Source: Hemibagrus wyckioides | Taxonomy: Eukaryota; Chordata; Actinopteri; Siluriformes; Bagridae | Direction of reading: 5' to 3' | DNA: 64,000 bases | Assembly: GCF_019097595.1 (NCBI RefSeq) | Contig: NC_080732.1 | Span: 8,528,405-8,592,404 of the forward strand | Shown here: piece by piece, positions 61,862 to 64,000 of the stretch | How positions within the stretch are numbered: position 1 is the first letter of the stretch | Layout of the letters: every line of letters begins with the position of its first letter | Notes under the pieces: model-generated | What the model saw: only the letters and a program-made list of their open reading frames with translations | Told to the model about the DNA's origin: nothing | Database searches by the model: none | Program-made: the position numbers and the translations under genes

Positions 61862-63004
61862 CCTTTATTTTCTCCCCAGTGCTTCCTGTGTATGTCTTTG
61901 TTTTGGTTAAGTAAAGTAAAATACCCAGACTGTCTGCTATCCCTGCATTTGGGTCTGAACCTGCTCTGTGGAGCCGCCCCATTTGTGACAGAAGGACTCA
62001 GCCATATACAGACCCAGCGGGATAGCTTTGGCCCAGCACTTAAAGCCTGTGGAGCAGATTTTTGGGTCTGTTTTAATTCCAGCCTTCAAGGATTGACTTT
62101 TTCCCCCTGGATTTTTTTTCCTTCAGTTCAGATGAACATTGCTCTGCATCTGTTCCTGTGGGGGACATCGCCCCGCTTCCTGGTTCCCATGGAGGATGCC
62201 GCCTCACTTCGTTGCCCGCAGAGGATGTTGTTACCCTGATCTGCTTCTCCTGTTTTTCCGGTGTTTGGCGACTTCGCTCTGCTTCTGTCACTGTGGGTGG
62301 TGCCGATCCGCTTCTTGGTTTCCGCAGAGGACACCGCCTCATTTCTGTACCAGCGGAGGATGTTGCTGGCCTGGTTTCTCTTTTCTTTCAGCCTTCTGTG
62401 GACGTTTCTCGTTGGCATTTAGCAGAGGATGTTTCCATCCCTCCTTCCCCTTCAAGACGTTGCTCTGTCCCCGGTTTGGCTGGGGTTGTTGCTCAGCCCT
62501 CTGGCTCAGCTTTAGGCGTCGTTCGGGGCCCTCTGGCCTTACCGTGTCTCTCGCTTCCCCCTCAGACCTTGCTGTGGCCCTCGCTCCCCTCTTGGACCTC
62601 GCTGCACTTCTCGCTCCTCCCTGCTCCTTGCTGGAACCATCACCCTCTTGGACTGTCAGGCATGCTTCTGGGTTGGCACATCAGGAGCCACGTCTCGAGG
62701 GGGGGTACTGTCAGGATGGTTGGACATTTCTCTCCTGAAACACTAGGGGGCTTTCCTGGAGCATGTGTTCTGTGTCATATGTTTTGGTTTGTTTTGTGTT
62801 TTCACATGTTTACCCTGACCAACCCTCTGCACAACTGTTCCTAATGTGTCATTATTACCTTCCCTATTTATACTGGTTGTGTTGCGTTTATTGGTTGTTG
62901 AGTTCTCGTCATAATTGTGTGCCTCTTCTGTTCTTGGTATTTTGTTTTGTATTGTCTGTTGCTGAGTTTTCTCCACAGTGTTTCCTATGTACATCTTTGT
63001 TCTG
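61862..63004 (+). mobile_element. compact LTR retrotransposon remnant, coding region almost all missing
   Basis: A 5' LTR stub (61862-61990) ends TGACA. The 3' LTR starts TGTCAGG at 62709 after a polypurine tract (CTCGAGGGGGGG at 62694-62705) and runs to about 63004. Both share TTTTCTCC-CAGTG-TTCCT-TGTA near their 3' part. Directly after the stub, GAAGGACTCAGCC and ACAGACCCAGCGGGATAGC look like a decayed leader and gag start. The last codons before the polypurine tract, HQEPRLEGG, are typical of the end of fish Ty3/gypsy-type ORFs. No protease, reverse transcriptase or integrase motif fits in the 718 bases between. A SINE has cut the right LTR. Confidence 0.7.
62158..62844 (+). CDS. 228-codon ORF of internal repeats inside the LTR element
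   Basis: The frame contains PLPGSHGGCRLTSLPAEDV and then PLLGFRRGHRLISVPAEDV 45 codons later, followed by HLAEDVS 23 codons further on. It continues as a Ser/Pro/Leu-rich region and crosses the LTR border. The spacing is in whole codons. A second overlapping frame (62139-62738) is open too and ends with the retrotransposon-like EPRLEGGYC. No enzyme domain is visible. It may be a degenerate, repeat-filled end of a gag/pol reading frame instead of a working gene. Confidence 0.3.
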   Translation: MGDIAPLPGSHGGCRLTSLPAEDVVTLICFSCFSGVWRLRSASVTVGGADPLLGFRRGHRLISVPAEDVAGLVSLFFQPSVDVSRWHLAEDVSIPPSPSRRCSVPGLAGVVAQPSGSALGVVRGPLALPCLSLPPQTLLWPSLPSWTSLHFSLLPAPCWNHHPLGLSGMLLGWHIRSHVSRGGTVRMVGHFSPETLGGFPGACVLCHMFWFVLCFHMFTLTNPLHNCS

Positions 63005-63172
63005 GGGCCCAACAGTGGCAGTTTGTTAAGAAGCTGGGGTCAGACATGATACAGGACCCTGAAAGAAAAAGAGGGTTAAGGGCATCCAAGACTGGCAGTT
63101 TGGCAGTACCTGGCCTTGAATCCCCAACCTTTTAATCAGTAACCCAGAGCATTAACCACTGAGCCATTGATA
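63005..63172 (-). repeat. tRNA-derived SINE, family S2, inserted in the LTR
   Basis: On the minus strand: TCAATGGCTCAGTGGTTAAT (A-box-like), then GGGGATTCAAGGCC (B-box-like). The plus-strand end is GGGGCCCAACAGTGGCAG, as in the copy at 9327. An extra segment of about 60 bases sits inside. Confidence 0.75.
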
Positions 63173-64000
63173 AATATTGCACACGCAGTTTAAATTTTAA
63201 ACAAGAATTTTAAAATCATCTCATGTCAAGTCCACGTTGCTGTTTTCCATCAAGTGCACCCCATGCAGTAGTTCAGTCTTCATGTACCCCAGTATTATCA
63301 GTATTTTAGAATACACTAGGTGTTGTATTACAAGATCACTGACTTTGATCTCAAACATTTCTTAGAACAGTTGTTCTGGTTGAATAATATGCTCAGACAG
63401 GCAGTGTTTCAAGAGTGCCAATATGGTTTGTATCACTCTGCCACTCTTGTCTGCGGTCTCTACATAAAATTCGAATTCTAGCAAAAGTTCATTACGCTAA
63501 AACTCTTACGAAAGCCTGTCAGTGAGTCTCTGTACTGCATGGTAACACAATTCTTTATTCAGGTGTTACTTCTTTTGTTCACAGAGCAAAAGTAACCAAA
63601 ATATTTGGCCATGTTGTGCATAAAATGTTTCTTGATGTTTCATAAATCTATTGTATAAAATAAGTATCACACTTGCAATTTTGCTTTTGTACTGAATATC
63701 AACATGGTTGTAATTGTTTTGCGGTAAATCTACAGCTGAATCACAGTCATGCTGATATTCAACACAACAGCATTCTACCTCATGTGGTATTGCTTAATTA
63801 TCACATCACTTCTCACCCCTGTAGCCATGAAACTTTGACTCCCATGATCCTCTGCTAAGTTAAGAAATTCATACCAATGTTCACAAATGTTTTCATCTAT
63901 GCTATCCCGGGCTTCGTCCCCAAATGTTTTGCATTTTCACTTATTTGTTCTGCCTTTATAGCCTGCTTTTTATTTGTCTCATTAGAAAAGTTGCACTTCA
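63173..64000. other. intergenic DNA, no gene seen
   Basis: AT-rich. Short ORFs have no recognised domain. Confidence 0.45.

Noticed and set aside
61563..61982. 139-codon minus-strand ORF beside the LTR element
   Set aside because: Crosses the broken LTR edge and a direct duplication. No recognised domain.

Overview
The window is vertebrate nuclear DNA, most likely from a teleost fish and possibly a catfish. It is AT-rich and gene-poor, with many microsatellites. It holds dispersed repeats I recognise from fish genomes: Tc1-like transposon remnants, tRNA-derived SINEs, hAT-type foldback MITEs and LTR-retrotransposon pieces. The species call is inference from repeat types and from one protein-coding exon; nothing in the sequence names the species.

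Only one gene is certain. On the minus strand, 18871-19391 is the first coding exon of a heparan-sulfate 6-O-sulfotransferase of the HS6ST1 type. It has a type II membrane anchor, the PAPS-binding loop and a good GT splice donor. It sits in a CpG-rich block (about 18890-19720) that is probably its promoter and 5' UTR. The rest of the gene must lie to the left of position 1, because no second exon is visible, so 1-18870 is the 5' part of an intron longer than 18.8 kb. That intron holds SINE copies, a fragment of a common fish repeat, a short pair of opposed telomere-like repeats (5920-6078) and an old local duplication (17283-17980).

The part to the right of 19.8 kb lies upstream of hs6st1 and is mostly intergenic. 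From 21 to 41 kb there is a dense mix of decayed elements: four Tc1-type remnants (27.3-28.0, 30.1-31.6, 37.8-38.9 and 39.2-40.3 kb), another transposon fragment (26.05-26.5 kb), a candidate solo LTR (36639-37122) and several SINEs. From 41 to 64 kb there are long GATA, TA, TATGA and TAA arrays, two well-preserved hAT foldback MITEs with 8-bp target duplications (45552-45744 and 47953-48135), more SINEs, a transposon fragment near 58 kb and a compact LTR element with almost no internal region (61862-63004).

Three places outside hs6st1 could be genic and deserve a look: a TATA box plus splice donor at 44031-44124 (minus), a GC box with a strong-Kozak short ORF at 54902-55088 (minus), and an unrecognised acidic ORF at 36324-36608 (minus). 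None is proven. I found no operon, CRISPR array, viral genome or other complete novel system.
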